Counted from the stretch's first letter, positions 7,044 to 14,222 are shown. The stretch is 18,482 nucleotides of DNA from Verrucomicrobiaceae bacterium UBA2429 (GCA_002343505.1 DDQZ01000003.1:1-18482); one strand, 5' to 3'. Translations and numbers: made by a program. Notes: a model not told the origin generated them from the letters alone.

Positions 7044-7997
7044 TCAAAGGCAGGACTCGATGAGCTTCTCGAGCTTGACGATGTCCTTGGCGAAATTGCG
7101 GATGCCTTCGGCGGTCTTCTCGGTGGCCATGGCGTCCTCGTTGAGCAGCCAGCGGAAGGATTTCTCATCGCAGGGCACACGCTCGATCTGGAGGGACCTG
7201 GCGTGGGCGGCGTTGAGCTTCGGCGTGATGGGCTCCTCCGCGCTTTGCAACTCGCCGAGCAGGGCGGGGCTGATGGTGAGGAGGTCGCAGCCGCAGAGTT
7301 CGGTGATCTCGCCCTTGTTGCGGAAGCTGGCGCCCATGACCTCGGTGCTGTGGCCGAAGTGCTTGTAGTAGTTGTAGATTTGCGTCACGGACTGCACGCC
7401 CGGATCCTCCGCGCCCGCGTAGTCCTGGCCGGTGCTCTTTTTGAACCAGTCGAGGATGCGGCCCACGAAGGGGGAGATGAGCTTGATGCCGCCCTCGGCG
7501 CAGGCCACGGCCTGGGCGAGGCTGAAGAGCAGAGTGAGGTTGCAGTTGATGGACTCCTTTTGCAGAATTTCGGCGGCTTTGATGCCCTCCCAGGTGGAGG
7601 CGATCTTGATGAGCACTCGCTCGCGCGGGATGCCCTGCTTTTCATAGGCGGCGATGAGGTGGCGCGCCTTGTCCACGTTGCCCTGGATGTCGAAGGACAG
7701 GCGGGCGTCCACCTCGGTGGAGACACGGCCGGGCACGATCTTCAAAATCTCGACTCCGAAGAGGATGAGGATGCGGTCCATGATGGACTCGATCTTGGCG
7801 GCGCCGCTCAGCGGGCTGCTCTTGTGCTCGGCCACAGCCTGGTCCACGAGGGATTTGTATTCCGGCTTCTGGGAAGCCTGGAGGATGAGGGAGGGATTGG
7901 TGGTGGCGTCCCGGGGTTTGTAGGCCTTCATGGCCTCAAAGTCGCCCGTGTCTGCCACGACGATGGTGTGTTGTTTGAGCTGTTCGAGCTGGTTCAT
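7044..7997 (-). CDS. tal: Transaldolase (TalB type)
   Basis: Transfers a dihydroxyacetone unit between sedoheptulose 7-phosphate and glyceraldehyde 3-phosphate in the non-oxidative pentose phosphate pathway, in the cytoplasm. From the ATG at 7997 the protein is 317 residues, the length I recall for E. coli TalB. Landmarks are VVADTGDF (Asp17), [10 protein letters not shown] (Asn35), the Glu of [13 protein letters not shown], and the Schiff-base lysine Lys131 in [35 protein letters not shown] is also typical of the family. A longer in-frame start at 8066 would add 23 unrelated residues and cover the probable promoter. The gene is transcribed away from the FAD oxidoreductase and ends in a strong hairpin terminator. 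Confidence 0.97.
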   Translation of the reverse strand: MNQLEQLKQHTIVVADTGDFEAMKAYKPRDATTNPSLILQASQKPEYKSLVDQAVAEHKSSPLSGAAKIESIMDRILILFGVEILKIVPGRVSTEVDARLSFDIQGNVDKARHLIAAYEKQGIPRERVLIKIASTWEGIKAAEILQKESINCNLTLLFSLAQAVACAEGGIKLISPFVGRILDWFKKSTGQDYAGAEDPGVQSVTQIYNYYKHFGHSTEVMGASFRNKGEITELCGCDLLTISPALLGELQSAEEPITPKLNAAHARSLQIERVPCDEKSFRWLLNEDAMATEKTAEGIRNFAKDIVKLEKLIESCL

Positions 7998-8017
7998 GTG
8001 TTTCAATAAGGGGGAGC

Positions 8018-8046
8018 AGACTAGGGGTGAATGCGGGCACGCGCAA
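8018..8046 (-). promoter_or_regulatory. Weak candidate promoter for tal
   Basis: On the minus strand TTGCGC (8046-8041) is followed after 17 bases by TAGTCT (8023-8018), about 20 bases before the tal ATG. Spacing is ideal but both hexamers match the sigma-70 consensus poorly (three of six each). One copy of the repeated GCATTCAT-type motif falls between the two hexamers. Confidence 0.28.
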
Positions 8047-8214
8047 GTTCCGGCCTGAAAGCGCATTCATCACGCCTGGGTGTGGCCGGGTCCGCCGAGT
8101 TTTGCCACATGATCCCATGCCGCAGGAGTTCACCAGCAGCCGCCGTATTCATGCGGGGAACTGATGGATGATAGCCGTGCAGCGGCAAAAGAATGTCCAA
8201 AACGCGGCATTCAT
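8028..8214. repeat. Four copies of a GCATTCAT-like motif between tal and the FAD oxidoreductase
   Basis: The octamer GCATTCAT occurs at 8063-8070 and again at 8207-8214. A one-mismatch copy, GTATTCAT, lies at 8145-8152, and an inverted copy, TGAATGCG, at 8028-8035. The copy at 8028-8035 and CGCATTCA at 8062-8069 form an exact 8-bp inverted repeat 26 bases apart that brackets the -35 position proposed for tal. This could be a regulator site shared by the divergent genes, or chance. Confidence 0.35.
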
Positions 8215-8229
8215 GTCCTTGTGCAGGTC

Positions 8230-10278
8230 ATGAACCGCCTCGCCCTTCTGACCCTCGCTCTAGTCTTGCCCGTCCACGCCGCCACAGAGGCGGATGTCAT
8301 CGTGTATGGCTCGACACCCGGAGGCTTTTGCGCCGCCATTGCGGCGGCGCGTGAGGGAGCTTCCGTCATTCTGCTGGAGCCGACAGCCCATGTCGGTGGT
8401 GTGAACACCGGGGGGCTTTGTTTTTCGGACTCGAATCAAACGGTGCGAAGCACGGTGCTGGGGCTGTTCGAGGAGTGGCATCAGTGCATTGAAAATGACT
8501 ACCAACAACGCGGCGTGGAACTGCCCTACCGGGTGAGTGAGAAGGATCACACGCATTGGACTTACGAGCCGCATGTGGCGGCGCGTGTGACGAAGGCGAT
8601 GCTCGACGAGGCGGGTGTCAGGGTGCTTGCGAGGCGTGTTTTGATGAGGGCTGTCAAAGAAGGCGCGCGCCTCACAAGGCTCGTCACAAATGCGGGTGAA
8701 TTCGCCGCAAAGGTTTTCATTGACGCCTCATATGAAGGGGATCTGATGGCTGCTGCCGGTGTGAGCTGGACGATCGGCCGCGAGGGGCGCGGCGAATATG
8801 GCGAGTCCCTGGCCGGAAAGCAGTATCCAAAGGCGAGAATGGCCATCTCCGGTCTTGATGACTCCGGCAGACCGCTGCCGCTCATCACCACTGGCGACGC
8901 AGGGCCTGAGGTGGAGGGCGATAAAAATGTGATGGTTTACAGCTTCCGCCTCTGCGTGACTCGGGACCCCGCCAACCGCGTCCCTTTTCCCCAGCCCATG
9001 AATTATGATCCCGCGCGCTTTGAGTTGGTGCGCCGCTACTTCGCGCAGGAAAAACGGCCGCATATCTTGTGGGACTTGTATCCGCTGCCCGGCGGCAAAT
9101 TCGACGCGAACAACGGCATCGGGAAACAGTTCTCGATGGGTCTCGTCGGTGCCTGCAATGGCTGGAGCGAGGCTGATGAGGCCGGCCGTGCTGTCATCTG
9201 GGAGGCTCACAAACAATACACGCTGGAGTTCTACCACTTCCTCACCACGGATCCCGCTGTGCCGGAGCATCTGCGCAAAGAGATGAGCGAACTCGGCTTG
9301 TGCCGGGATGAATTTCCTGAATATGAGCATTGGTCGCCGCAGCTCTATGTGCGCGAGGGGCGGCGCATGATCGGTGAACACATCGTCACGCAGAAAGACA
9401 TCGTGGAGCAGCCGGAGAAACCGGACGCCATTGTCGTATCTTCCTTCCCCATTGATTCGCACGACTGTCAGCGAGTCGGCACGGGGGAGTTCGTGGTCAA
9501 CGAGGGCACCATCATGCCCGTGCGCATGGCGGGGCGCAGGCACGGCTACCCATTCCACATTCCTTACCGTGCCATCACTCCCAAGGCTTCCGAATGCTCG
9601 AACCTTCTGGTGCCAGTGGCGCTCTCATGCACGCATGTGGGCATCTCATCCATCCGTGTGGAGCCGACATGGATGATCCTCGGCCAGAGTGCGGGAATCG
9701 CCGCCGCGCTCAGCGCAAAGCGTGGAATCGCCGTGCAGGAGCTGTCCTATCCGATTTTGCGCGAGCGTTTGCTGGCGCAAAAGCAGGTGCTTGACCTCCC
9801 CGTGCTGCCTGACCTCCCGCCGGGGCCTCCTATGTCTGTGAGCATTGATCCGAAAAGTCTGCCCGGCATCGTGCTGGACGACTCGGAAGCCGCGTTAAAG
9901 GGTGCCTGGAGCCGGTCTTCGAACTTCAAGCCGCACATCGGGAGGGGCTACCTGCATGACGACCGTCGCGCGGATGGATTGTCTGAGGCTGTTTTTCGAT
10001 TCAGGGTTCCCAAGGCCGGCAACTACGATTTGCGCATGGCCTATTCCGCCCACGAGACACGGGCCACGCGCGTGCCTGTCATTGTCGAGACCGGCGGTGA
10101 GAAAACCCGGCTGCTTGTGGATCAGACACTGCCGCTGCCATTGGGGCGGCATTTCCGCGGCATCGGCAGCGCCGCTCTTGACGCGGAGACGGATGTGGTG
10201 ATCACGGTGACGAATCAGGACACGGACGGTTTTGTCATCGTGGATGCCCTGCAGGTGGTGGAGGCCGGGAAGGATTGA
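8230..10278 (+). CDS. Secreted FAD-dependent oxidoreductase with golvesin/xanthan-lyase-like C-terminal domain
   Basis: A predicted exported flavoprotein of 682 residues; the substrate is unknown. I chose the ATG at 8230 because MNRLALLTLALVLPVHA is a Sec-type signal. The upstream ATG at 8164 would add 22 residues before it. A Rossmann dinucleotide-binding segment follows at about 22-60: DVIVYGSTPGGFCAAIAAAR, then ILLEP and HVGGVNTGGL. This fits the FAD_oxidored-type family common in Planctomycetes and Verrucomicrobia. Later conserved-looking stretches are VREGRRMIGEHI, the PIDSHDC region and the GQSAGIAAALSA helix near the end of the FAD domain. Residues about 546-680 form a separate beta-rich module containing WSRSSNFKPHIGRGYLHD and the terminal FVIVDALQVV, resembling golvesin or xanthan-lyase C-terminal domains. 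It may act on polysaccharide-derived compounds, which is a guess. The gene diverges from tal. Confidence 0.9.
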   Translation: MNRLALLTLALVLPVHAATEADVIVYGSTPGGFCAAIAAAREGASVILLEPTAHVGGVNTGGLCFSDSNQTVRSTVLGLFEEWHQCIENDYQQRGVELPYRVSEKDHTHWTYEPHVAARVTKAMLDEAGVRVLARRVLMRAVKEGARLTRLVTNAGEFAAKVFIDASYEGDLMAAAGVSWTIGREGRGEYGESLAGKQYPKARMAISGLDDSGRPLPLITTGDAGPEVEGDKNVMVYSFRLCVTRDPANRVPFPQPMNYDPARFELVRRYFAQEKRPHILWDLYPLPGGKFDANNGIGKQFSMGLVGACNGWSEADEAGRAVIWEAHKQYTLEFYHFLTTDPAVPEHLRKEMSELGLCRDEFPEYEHWSPQLYVREGRRMIGEHIVTQKDIVEQPEKPDAIVVSSFPIDSHDCQRVGTGEFVVNEGTIMPVRMAGRRHGYPFHIPYRAITPKASECSNLLVPVALSCTHVGISSIRVEPTWMILGQSAGIAAALSAKRGIAVQELSYPILRERLLAQKQVLDLPVLPDLPPGPPMSVSIDPKSLPGIVLDDSEAALKGAWSRSSNFKPHIGRGYLHDDRRADGLSEAVFRFRVPKAGNYDLRMAYSAHETRATRVPVIVETGGEKTRLLVDQTLPLPLGRHFRGIGSAALDAETDVVITVTNQDTDGFVIVDALQVVEAGKD

Positions 10279-10425
10279 CGCAGTGCATGCCTTTCGACCA
10301 GGCGTGCCTCCCCATTCGCCGGCGCATTGCCACCCGCGCTTTTTGCGCGCGTTGCCGCCCCAAGGATGCGGAGTTCAAAGGGCGTGAACCCAGGGGGAAG
10401 CCCGTCCCGTTTTTGATTTCGCCAT

Positions 10426-10454
10426 TTGACGCGCCGTGACGCGCAGAGTAAAAC
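10426..10454 (+). promoter_or_regulatory. Candidate promoter for the 10496 secreted-protein gene
   Basis: TTGACG at 10426-10431 (5 of 6) and TAAAAC at 10449-10454 (4 of 6) are separated by exactly 17 bases and lie about 42 bases before the chosen ATG at 10496. A longer reading frame beginning at 10436 would overlap this promoter, which supports the downstream start. The rest of the gap from 10279 shows only a short CGCGC-TTTTT-GCGCG hairpin near 10337-10351. Confidence 0.45.
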
Positions 10455-10495
10455 CTGCCCGAACATTCCGGCCCTTCGCTGGTCCAAGCCATCCT

Positions 10496-11110
10496 ATGCA
10501 TTCCACCCGTTCCCTGCTCCGCCTTTCCGCAGCCCTGGCCTTTCTCTCCATGACGGGAGCGGCATTGAGCCAGGCGCTGCCCCTCGACCATCCGTGCGCG
10601 GGTCTGGTGAAAAAATACCTTCAAAGCGTGGTGGCTCAGGACTGGAAAACGGCGGCAAACATGCTGCTGCCCAGCTCTCTGGAGCGGAAGCAGAAAGAGA
10701 CCGTGGCGATCATCAAGACCGCGCGCACCATGACCGAGGAGGCGGATATGCTGGAGCGTTTCGGTGTGAAGGACATCAGGGATTTGGAAAAGCTGACCCC
10801 CCAGGAGTTTTACATCACCGACCGCACCGCCTGGCACCAGCGTGTGAATTCCTCGCCCGAAGTCATCAAGCGCAAGCAGGACACGCTCAAGATTGACGTG
10901 CTCGGCTTGGTCGAGGAGAAGGACAAGAATTACATCCACGTCACCGTGCGCACCTCGCAGGAGACGCTCACAGACCGGATTGAGGAGCTTTTTCTCATCT
11001 CTTTTGTCAAGGAAGACGACAAGTACCTCATCTGGCCGGAAATGAAGGACCGTCCCATCATCACCCCGCTCAACGAAGCGGCGTCCAAAGAAGAGGCCAA
11101 ATCGAAGTGA
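10496..11110 (+). CDS. Secreted protein of unknown function
   Basis: I do not recognise this 204-residue protein. From the ATG at 10496 it opens with a Sec-type signal, MHSTRSLLRLSAALAFLSM followed by TGAALSQA, with cleavage likely after about residue 27. The mature part is soluble, charged and apparently helix-then-sheet. It begins DHPCAGLVKKYLQSVVAQDW, then a Lys/Glu-rich helical stretch, then alternating strands (YIHVTVRT, LFLISFVKEDDKYLIWPEM), and ends in a charged tail (EAASKEEAKSK). This outline is compatible with an NTF2-like or similar small alpha+beta fold, but there is no diagnostic motif. A lone cysteine sits near mature residue 8. A hairpin spans its stop codon and mnmE follows 51 bases on. 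Confidence 0.78.
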   Translation: MHSTRSLLRLSAALAFLSMTGAALSQALPLDHPCAGLVKKYLQSVVAQDWKTAANMLLPSSLERKQKETVAIIKTARTMTEEADMLERFGVKDIRDLEKLTPQEFYITDRTAWHQRVNSSPEVIKRKQDTLKIDVLGLVEEKDKNYIHVTVRTSQETLTDRIEELFLISFVKEDDKYLIWPEMKDRPIITPLNEAASKEEAKSK

Positions 11111-11118
11111 GGCCTCTT
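11091..11118 (+). other. Hairpin spanning the stop codon of the 10496 gene
   Basis: AAGAGGCC at 11091-11098 and GGCCTCTT at 11111-11118 are a perfect 8-bp inverted repeat with a 12-base loop that contains the last codons and the stop. Only two T residues end the stem and no T-run follows. It is therefore at best a weak or Rho-assisted terminator, or a 3'-end stabiliser, between this gene and mnmE. Confidence 0.4.
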
Positions 11119-11161
11119 ACCGCGCGCGGAGCGATGAATCAGGCATCAACTGGCGGCCTCC

Positions 11162-12511
11162 ATGCTGCGTGACACCATCGCCGCCATCTCCACCGCTCAT
11201 GGCGGAGCGGCTCTCAGTGTGGTGCGTGTGAGCGGTCCCGACGCCCTGGGCGTTTGCGGCAGAGTCTTCCGCGCGCGCCGTCCGCTCACCGAGCTGGCGC
11301 CGCGCACCGCATTCAGGGCGTGCGCCGCGGACTCAAGCGGCAGGGCTTTTGACGAGGGCCTGGTGCTCGTCTTCCACGGGCCGGCCAGCTTCACTGGAGA
11401 AGATTTGGTGGAGTTTCACGGTCACGGAGGCATGCTCGTGACGCAGATGACACTGGAGGCGCTGCTTGCCGCGGGCGCGCGCGCCGCAGGGCCGGGCGAG
11501 TTCACCCAGCGCGCATATTTGAACGGCAAGATGGACCTGACCCAGGCCGAGGCGGTGATGGATTTGATCCACGCGCACAGCACCCTGGCGTTGCGCGCCG
11601 CCAACGAGCAGCTTGGCGGCGCCATTGGCAGGGAGGCTGCTGCTTTGAAGGAGGAACTGCTGCCAGTGCTGGCCCATGTGGAGGCGTTCATTGACTTCCC
11701 TGACGAGGACATCACACCGGACACAGGCGCCGCCCTGGCCGCGAGGATGCAGTCTGTCGTCTCGCGGGCGCGCGGTCTCGTGGCCACCAGCGAGCAGGGC
11801 CGCATCCTCAGGCAAGGCGCGCGCACGGTCATCTGCGGCGAGCCAAATGTGGGCAAATCCAGCCTGCTGAACCTGCTCTCCGGCTTCGAGCGCGCCATCG
11901 TCAGTCCGGCGGCGGGCACCACGAGGGACACCATCGAGGAGTTCATCCAGGTGCATGGCATCCCGCTGCGGCTGGTGGACACCGCCGGATTGCGTGAGGG
12001 AGGGGATGATGTCGAGCGCACCGGCATGGATCGCGCGCGGCGCGAACTGGAGCGCGCGGACCTGGTGCTGGAGGTGGTGGATGGCAGCCGTCCGCCCGAA
12101 CGGCGCGTGGAAATGCCCGCCGCTCTCCAAGGACGGCGCCTGCTTGTTTTGAACAAGGCGGACCTTGGAATCTCGGAAGCCTGGCAGGACAGCGCGGACG
12201 CCATTCCCCTGTCCTGCGCCACCGGGGAGGGTGTCGAGGCCCTGCGCGAGGCGGTGCGATCTGTGATCATGCGCTCAGGACCAATGCAAGCGGACCACCC
12301 AGTGGCCGTTAATGCGCGGCACAAGGAATGTTTTGCCCGTGTGGCAGTTCGCACGGAGGCCGCGCTCGCCGCATTGAGGGCGGATGCGGCGCCGGAGTTT
12401 GTGGCGCTTGACTTGCGCGAGGCTTTGCAGGCTCTGGGAGAGGTTGTGGGCGCCGTGGATGTCGAGCAGGTGCTCGACATCATTTTCTCCTCCTTCTGCA
12501 TCGGCAAATGA
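11162..12511 (+). CDS. mnmE: tRNA uridine-5-carboxymethylaminomethyl modification GTPase MnmE
   Basis: With MnmG, this GTPase installs the (carboxymethyl)aminomethyl group on wobble U34 of several tRNAs. The 449 residues match the usual length. An N-terminal folate-binding domain (about 1-118) begins DTIAAISTAHGGAALSVVRV and includes PGEFTQRAYLNGKMDLTQAE, the start of the helical domain. The inserted G domain shows the P-loop GEPNVGKSS at 226-234, AGTTRDT at 251-257, DTAG at 273-276 and NKAD at 331-334. The C-terminus is FCIGK, with the catalytic-loop cysteine conserved in MnmE. The ATG at 11162 gives the family N-terminus; no strong Shine-Dalgarno is visible. mnmG, rnpA and yidC, frequent neighbours elsewhere, are absent here. 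Confidence 0.97.
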   Translation: MLRDTIAAISTAHGGAALSVVRVSGPDALGVCGRVFRARRPLTELAPRTAFRACAADSSGRAFDEGLVLVFHGPASFTGEDLVEFHGHGGMLVTQMTLEALLAAGARAAGPGEFTQRAYLNGKMDLTQAEAVMDLIHAHSTLALRAANEQLGGAIGREAAALKEELLPVLAHVEAFIDFPDEDITPDTGAALAARMQSVVSRARGLVATSEQGRILRQGARTVICGEPNVGKSSLLNLLSGFERAIVSPAAGTTRDTIEEFIQVHGIPLRLVDTAGLREGGDDVERTGMDRARRELERADLVLEVVDGSRPPERRVEMPAALQGRRLLVLNKADLGISEAWQDSADAIPLSCATGEGVEALREAVRSVIMRSGPMQADHPVAVNARHKECFARVAVRTEAALAALRADAAPEFVALDLREALQALGEVVGAVDVEQVLDIIFSSFCIGK

Positions 12512-12587
12512 TCGCGCCGTTCCGCCTGCTGCTTCGGCGGTGACAGCTACAACTTGGGCGGACGGTGTTGCCGCGCGGCGGCAGACG

Positions 12588-12620
12588 CATTCCAGGAATG
12601 AGTCAATTCCGGGTCATTCC
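12588..12620. repeat. Cluster of GGAATG/CATTCC palindromes downstream of mnmE
   Basis: CATTCC-A-GGAATG at 12588-12600 is a perfect palindrome with a one-base centre. Its right arm extends to GGAATGA (12595-12601), which pairs again with TCATTCC at 12614-12620 across 12 bases. The two alternative stems share an arm. The cluster lies between the convergent mnmE and tRNA-Leu genes and has no T-run, so a terminator role is uncertain. Confidence 0.4.
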
Positions 12621-12695
12621 CCGCAGGTTGGCAGTTTTCCGCCTGAAAGTTTGAAAAGTTTCGACATGGCAGAACGGAACGCATTCGCATGAAAG

Positions 12696-12779
12696 TGCCG
12701 GTGGTCGGACTCGAACCGACACGTCCTCACGGACACAAGATTTTGAGTCTAGCGCGTCTACCAATTTCACCACACCGGC
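12696..12779 (-). tRNA. tRNA-Leu (anticodon CAA)
   Basis: The 84-base cloverleaf was folded by hand on the minus strand. It has a 7-bp acceptor stem GCCGGTG/CACCGGC with discriminator A, a D arm containing AAATTGGTAGA, and the anticodon loop CTCAAAA, giving CAA, which reads UUG codons. The long variable arm has stem GTCC/GGAC, as expected for class II tRNA-Leu, and the T arm is GTCGG-TTCGAGT-CCGAC. CCA is not encoded (CTT follows). The anticodon stem has one T-T mismatch at positions 28 and 42 as read here. It sits 15 bases after the stop of the upstream membrane-protein gene on the same strand. Confidence 0.96.
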
Positions 12780-12794
12780 GGGTGTTGCGGGCGG

Positions 12795-13397
12795 CTAGAG
12801 TGGAGCATCCGCCGGTGATTGCAAGGCTTTTGGCGGTCCGAGTATTTCCCGCATCAGGATGGCCTGCCGGATGGACTCTGGTCGGGAAAGCTGTTTTGCA
12901 AAGAGGGCGGCGCTGCCCTGGCTGCGCGCTCGCGAAGTCACGGGAAAAGCCCGGCTCGGAGGAATGGGCGCGGCGGGTAGCGCAGGCGTCCGGGGCGGCG
13001 GAGGAGCCTCTTTTGCAGAACGGGGGGCGGCCGGCTGGCGCTCTAGGGCGGGCGGCCGTGTCTGTACGGGGGGCGGCAGAGGAGGGGGCGTGGCTTGTTT
13101 CGTCGCTTCCTGCGCCTTTTCCATGATTTCACGGATGACCGTCCATGGATTGTCGTCACTCACAGGGCGGGGGGCCTGGGGGGAAGGTTTTGAGGGCGCA
13201 CTTTCGCCTGCCACCTGCTTGCGCCACGCTTCCTCCCTGAGTTTTTCGATTTCTTCATCAGCCTCCGCTGGCTGCATGCCGCGCTGACGCTCCGCTTTGT
13301 TCTGCTGAAACAGTCCCCACAGCCATTGCACAAAGCCCGCTGCCATGGCGATGACGATGATGACGATCTGAACTGGATCAATCTCTGCTAGGAACAT
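12795..13397 (-). CDS. Single-pass membrane protein with proline-rich linker, unknown function
   Basis: From the ATG at 13397 this is 200 residues. I prefer it to longer frames because the protein then opens with an acidic tip and one strong transmembrane helix (PVQIVIIVIAMAAGFVQWLW, about residues 8-27), followed by a charged segment. A Lys/Glu-rich, possibly coiled stretch (about 45-65) and NPWTVIREIMEKAQEATKQ (about 83-101) precede about 60 residues of proline/alanine low complexity. The C-terminus contains RPESIRQAILMREILGPPKAL, read as a helix followed by the short motif EILGPPKAL. I recall EILGPP-x-AL ends on many small planctomycete and verrucomicrobial membrane proteins; this is unverified. 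No enzymatic motif is seen. The tRNA-Leu follows 15 bases downstream on the same strand and may share the transcript. Confidence 0.8.
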   Translation of the reverse strand: MFLAEIDPVQIVIIVIAMAAGFVQWLWGLFQQNKAERQRGMQPAEADEEIEKLREEAWRKQVAGESAPSKPSPQAPRPVSDDNPWTVIREIMEKAQEATKQATPPPLPPPVQTRPPALERQPAAPRSAKEAPPPPRTPALPAAPIPPSRAFPVTSRARSQGSAALFAKQLSRPESIRQAILMREILGPPKALQSPADAPL

Positions 13398-13538
13398 GGA
13401 TAGATGTTGGCATGGAAGATTGTGGAGCACAACGCCCGATCCTGTAATGCTGCCATCAGTCGCGGTCTGAAATAGTGTGCGCACGCCCACATTTTTAACA
13501 AATGATCGTTCATTGTTGAAGATTTTTGAAAAACGCAC

Positions 13539-13567
13539 TTGTCAGAAGGCTTTTCAAAGTTGATAAT
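13539..13567 (+). promoter_or_regulatory. Strong candidate promoter for the MarR-type gene
   Basis: TTGTCA at 13539-13544 (5 of 6) and GATAAT at 13562-13567 (5 of 6) are separated by exactly 17 bases in AT-rich DNA. Transcription from here would give a leader of about 150 bases before the ATG at 13723. This is the best sigma-70-like match I found in the window. Confidence 0.6.
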
Positions 13568-13586
13568 TCGACGCTGTTAATTTCTT

Positions 13587-13598
13587 ATTCTTGAGAAT
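13587..13598. promoter_or_regulatory. Candidate operator palindrome downstream of the MarR-type promoter
   Basis: ATTCTTGAGAAT is a palindrome with 5-bp arms and a TG centre, lying 20 bases after the proposed -10 box. MarR proteins often bind such short inverted repeats in their own promoter regions. Location supports autoregulation, but AT-rich DNA yields short palindromes by chance. Confidence 0.35.
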
Positions 13599-13722
13599 TT
13601 CACCAGCATGGCGTCTTTGGTTTATGATTTCCATAATTCAACTTGCATGAATCATCAAACATAGATAAAGTATCTTGAAATTATCAGGATTTTCTCACAT
13701 TAACCATAATTTCCCTTCGAAC

Positions 13723-14172
13723 ATGGCTCTCGACACTTCCTCCGAAATCAAAGATCACGCCAAGCTGGCAGACTTCATTCTGTTCAGTCAGCGTGAATTT
13801 CTTTTGAATCTTTCCCGCGAGCTGAACAAGGACAACATCTCCTTCGCGCAGTTCTTCCTTCTTTCCTACCTGGCTAGTTCGAAGGAACTGACGATGACTG
13901 ACATCGCGCGTAAAATGTCCCACTCCACTGCGGCCGCCACTGGATTGGTGGATCGTCTTGAGAAGCTTGGCTACATGGAGCGCACCCATGCGATTGATGA
14001 CCGCCGCAAAGTCATGGTCCGGGTTACCGCCAAGGGTCTCAATCTTGTGAGCCGCCTGCGCGAAGTGCTCAAGGGCCAGATCGCCGAAGCCATGAACGAG
14101 GCCGACGCGCAGGACGCCGCGACTTTCATGACCAATTATGCCAGCCTCGACTCAGCGGCCATGGCCCGCTGA
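13723..14172 (+). CDS. MarR-family transcriptional regulator
   Basis: A dimeric winged-helix regulator of 149 residues from the ATG at 13723; a TTG at 13675 in frame would add 16 residues of leader-like sequence and I discount it. The DNA-binding part at about 58-105 shows LTMTDIARKMSHSTAAATG as the helix-turn-helix, LVDRLEKLGYMER as the recognition-helix end, and DDRRKVMVRVTAKG as the wing, the standard MarR signature. Flanking helices at about 10-45 and 107-145 would form the dimerisation domain. There is no obvious divergent efflux or degradation target: the neighbours are a membrane protein of unknown function and pgeF. The AT-rich upstream region carries a good promoter and a palindrome that could be its own operator. 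The ligand is unknown. Confidence 0.93.
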   Translation: MALDTSSEIKDHAKLADFILFSQREFLLNLSRELNKDNISFAQFFLLSYLASSKELTMTDIARKMSHSTAAATGLVDRLEKLGYMERTHAIDDRRKVMVRVTAKGLNLVSRLREVLKGQIAEAMNEADAQDAATFMTNYASLDSAAMAR

Positions 14173-14222
14173 TAGTGTCTTGATGTGATCCGCTCTCCTG
14201 GCACGGGAGAATTTGCCTTTGG

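Larger units (their letters stand above)
13398..13722. other. AT-rich divergent regulatory region between the membrane-protein gene and the MarR-type gene
   Basis: No gene is supported in these 325 bases. From about 13485 the base composition falls well below the window average. Visible elements are GTGCGCAC near 13482 (8-bp palindrome), AATGA-TCGT-TCATT at about 13502-13515, a good promoter at 13539-13567, the palindrome ATTCTTGAGAAT at 13587-13598, TATG-ATTTC-CATA at 13623-13635, and two related decamers ATAATTC(G/A)AC near 13563 and 13633. The long leader left by the promoter suggests regulation upstream of the MarR-type gene. Confidence 0.6.

Noticed and set aside
6117..8009. A 630-codon open frame on the plus strand opposite the sulfatase and transaldolase genes
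   Set aside because: It is antisense to two confidently identified enzymes and crosses their intergenic terminator. Its composition (Gly/Glu/Ala/Val/Leu-rich, no motifs) is what high G+C codon bias produces on the opposite strand.
10337..10351. CGCGC-TTTTT-GCGCG hairpin downstream of the FAD oxidoreductase as its terminator
   Set aside because: The T-run is in the loop and not after the stem, and the stem is only 5 bp.
13500..13520. AATGA-TCGT-TCATT as the main MarR operator
   Set aside because: It lies upstream of the proposed promoter and far from the start. The arms are 5 bp in AT-rich DNA, so it is weaker than the palindrome at 13587-13598. It could instead serve the divergent membrane-protein gene.
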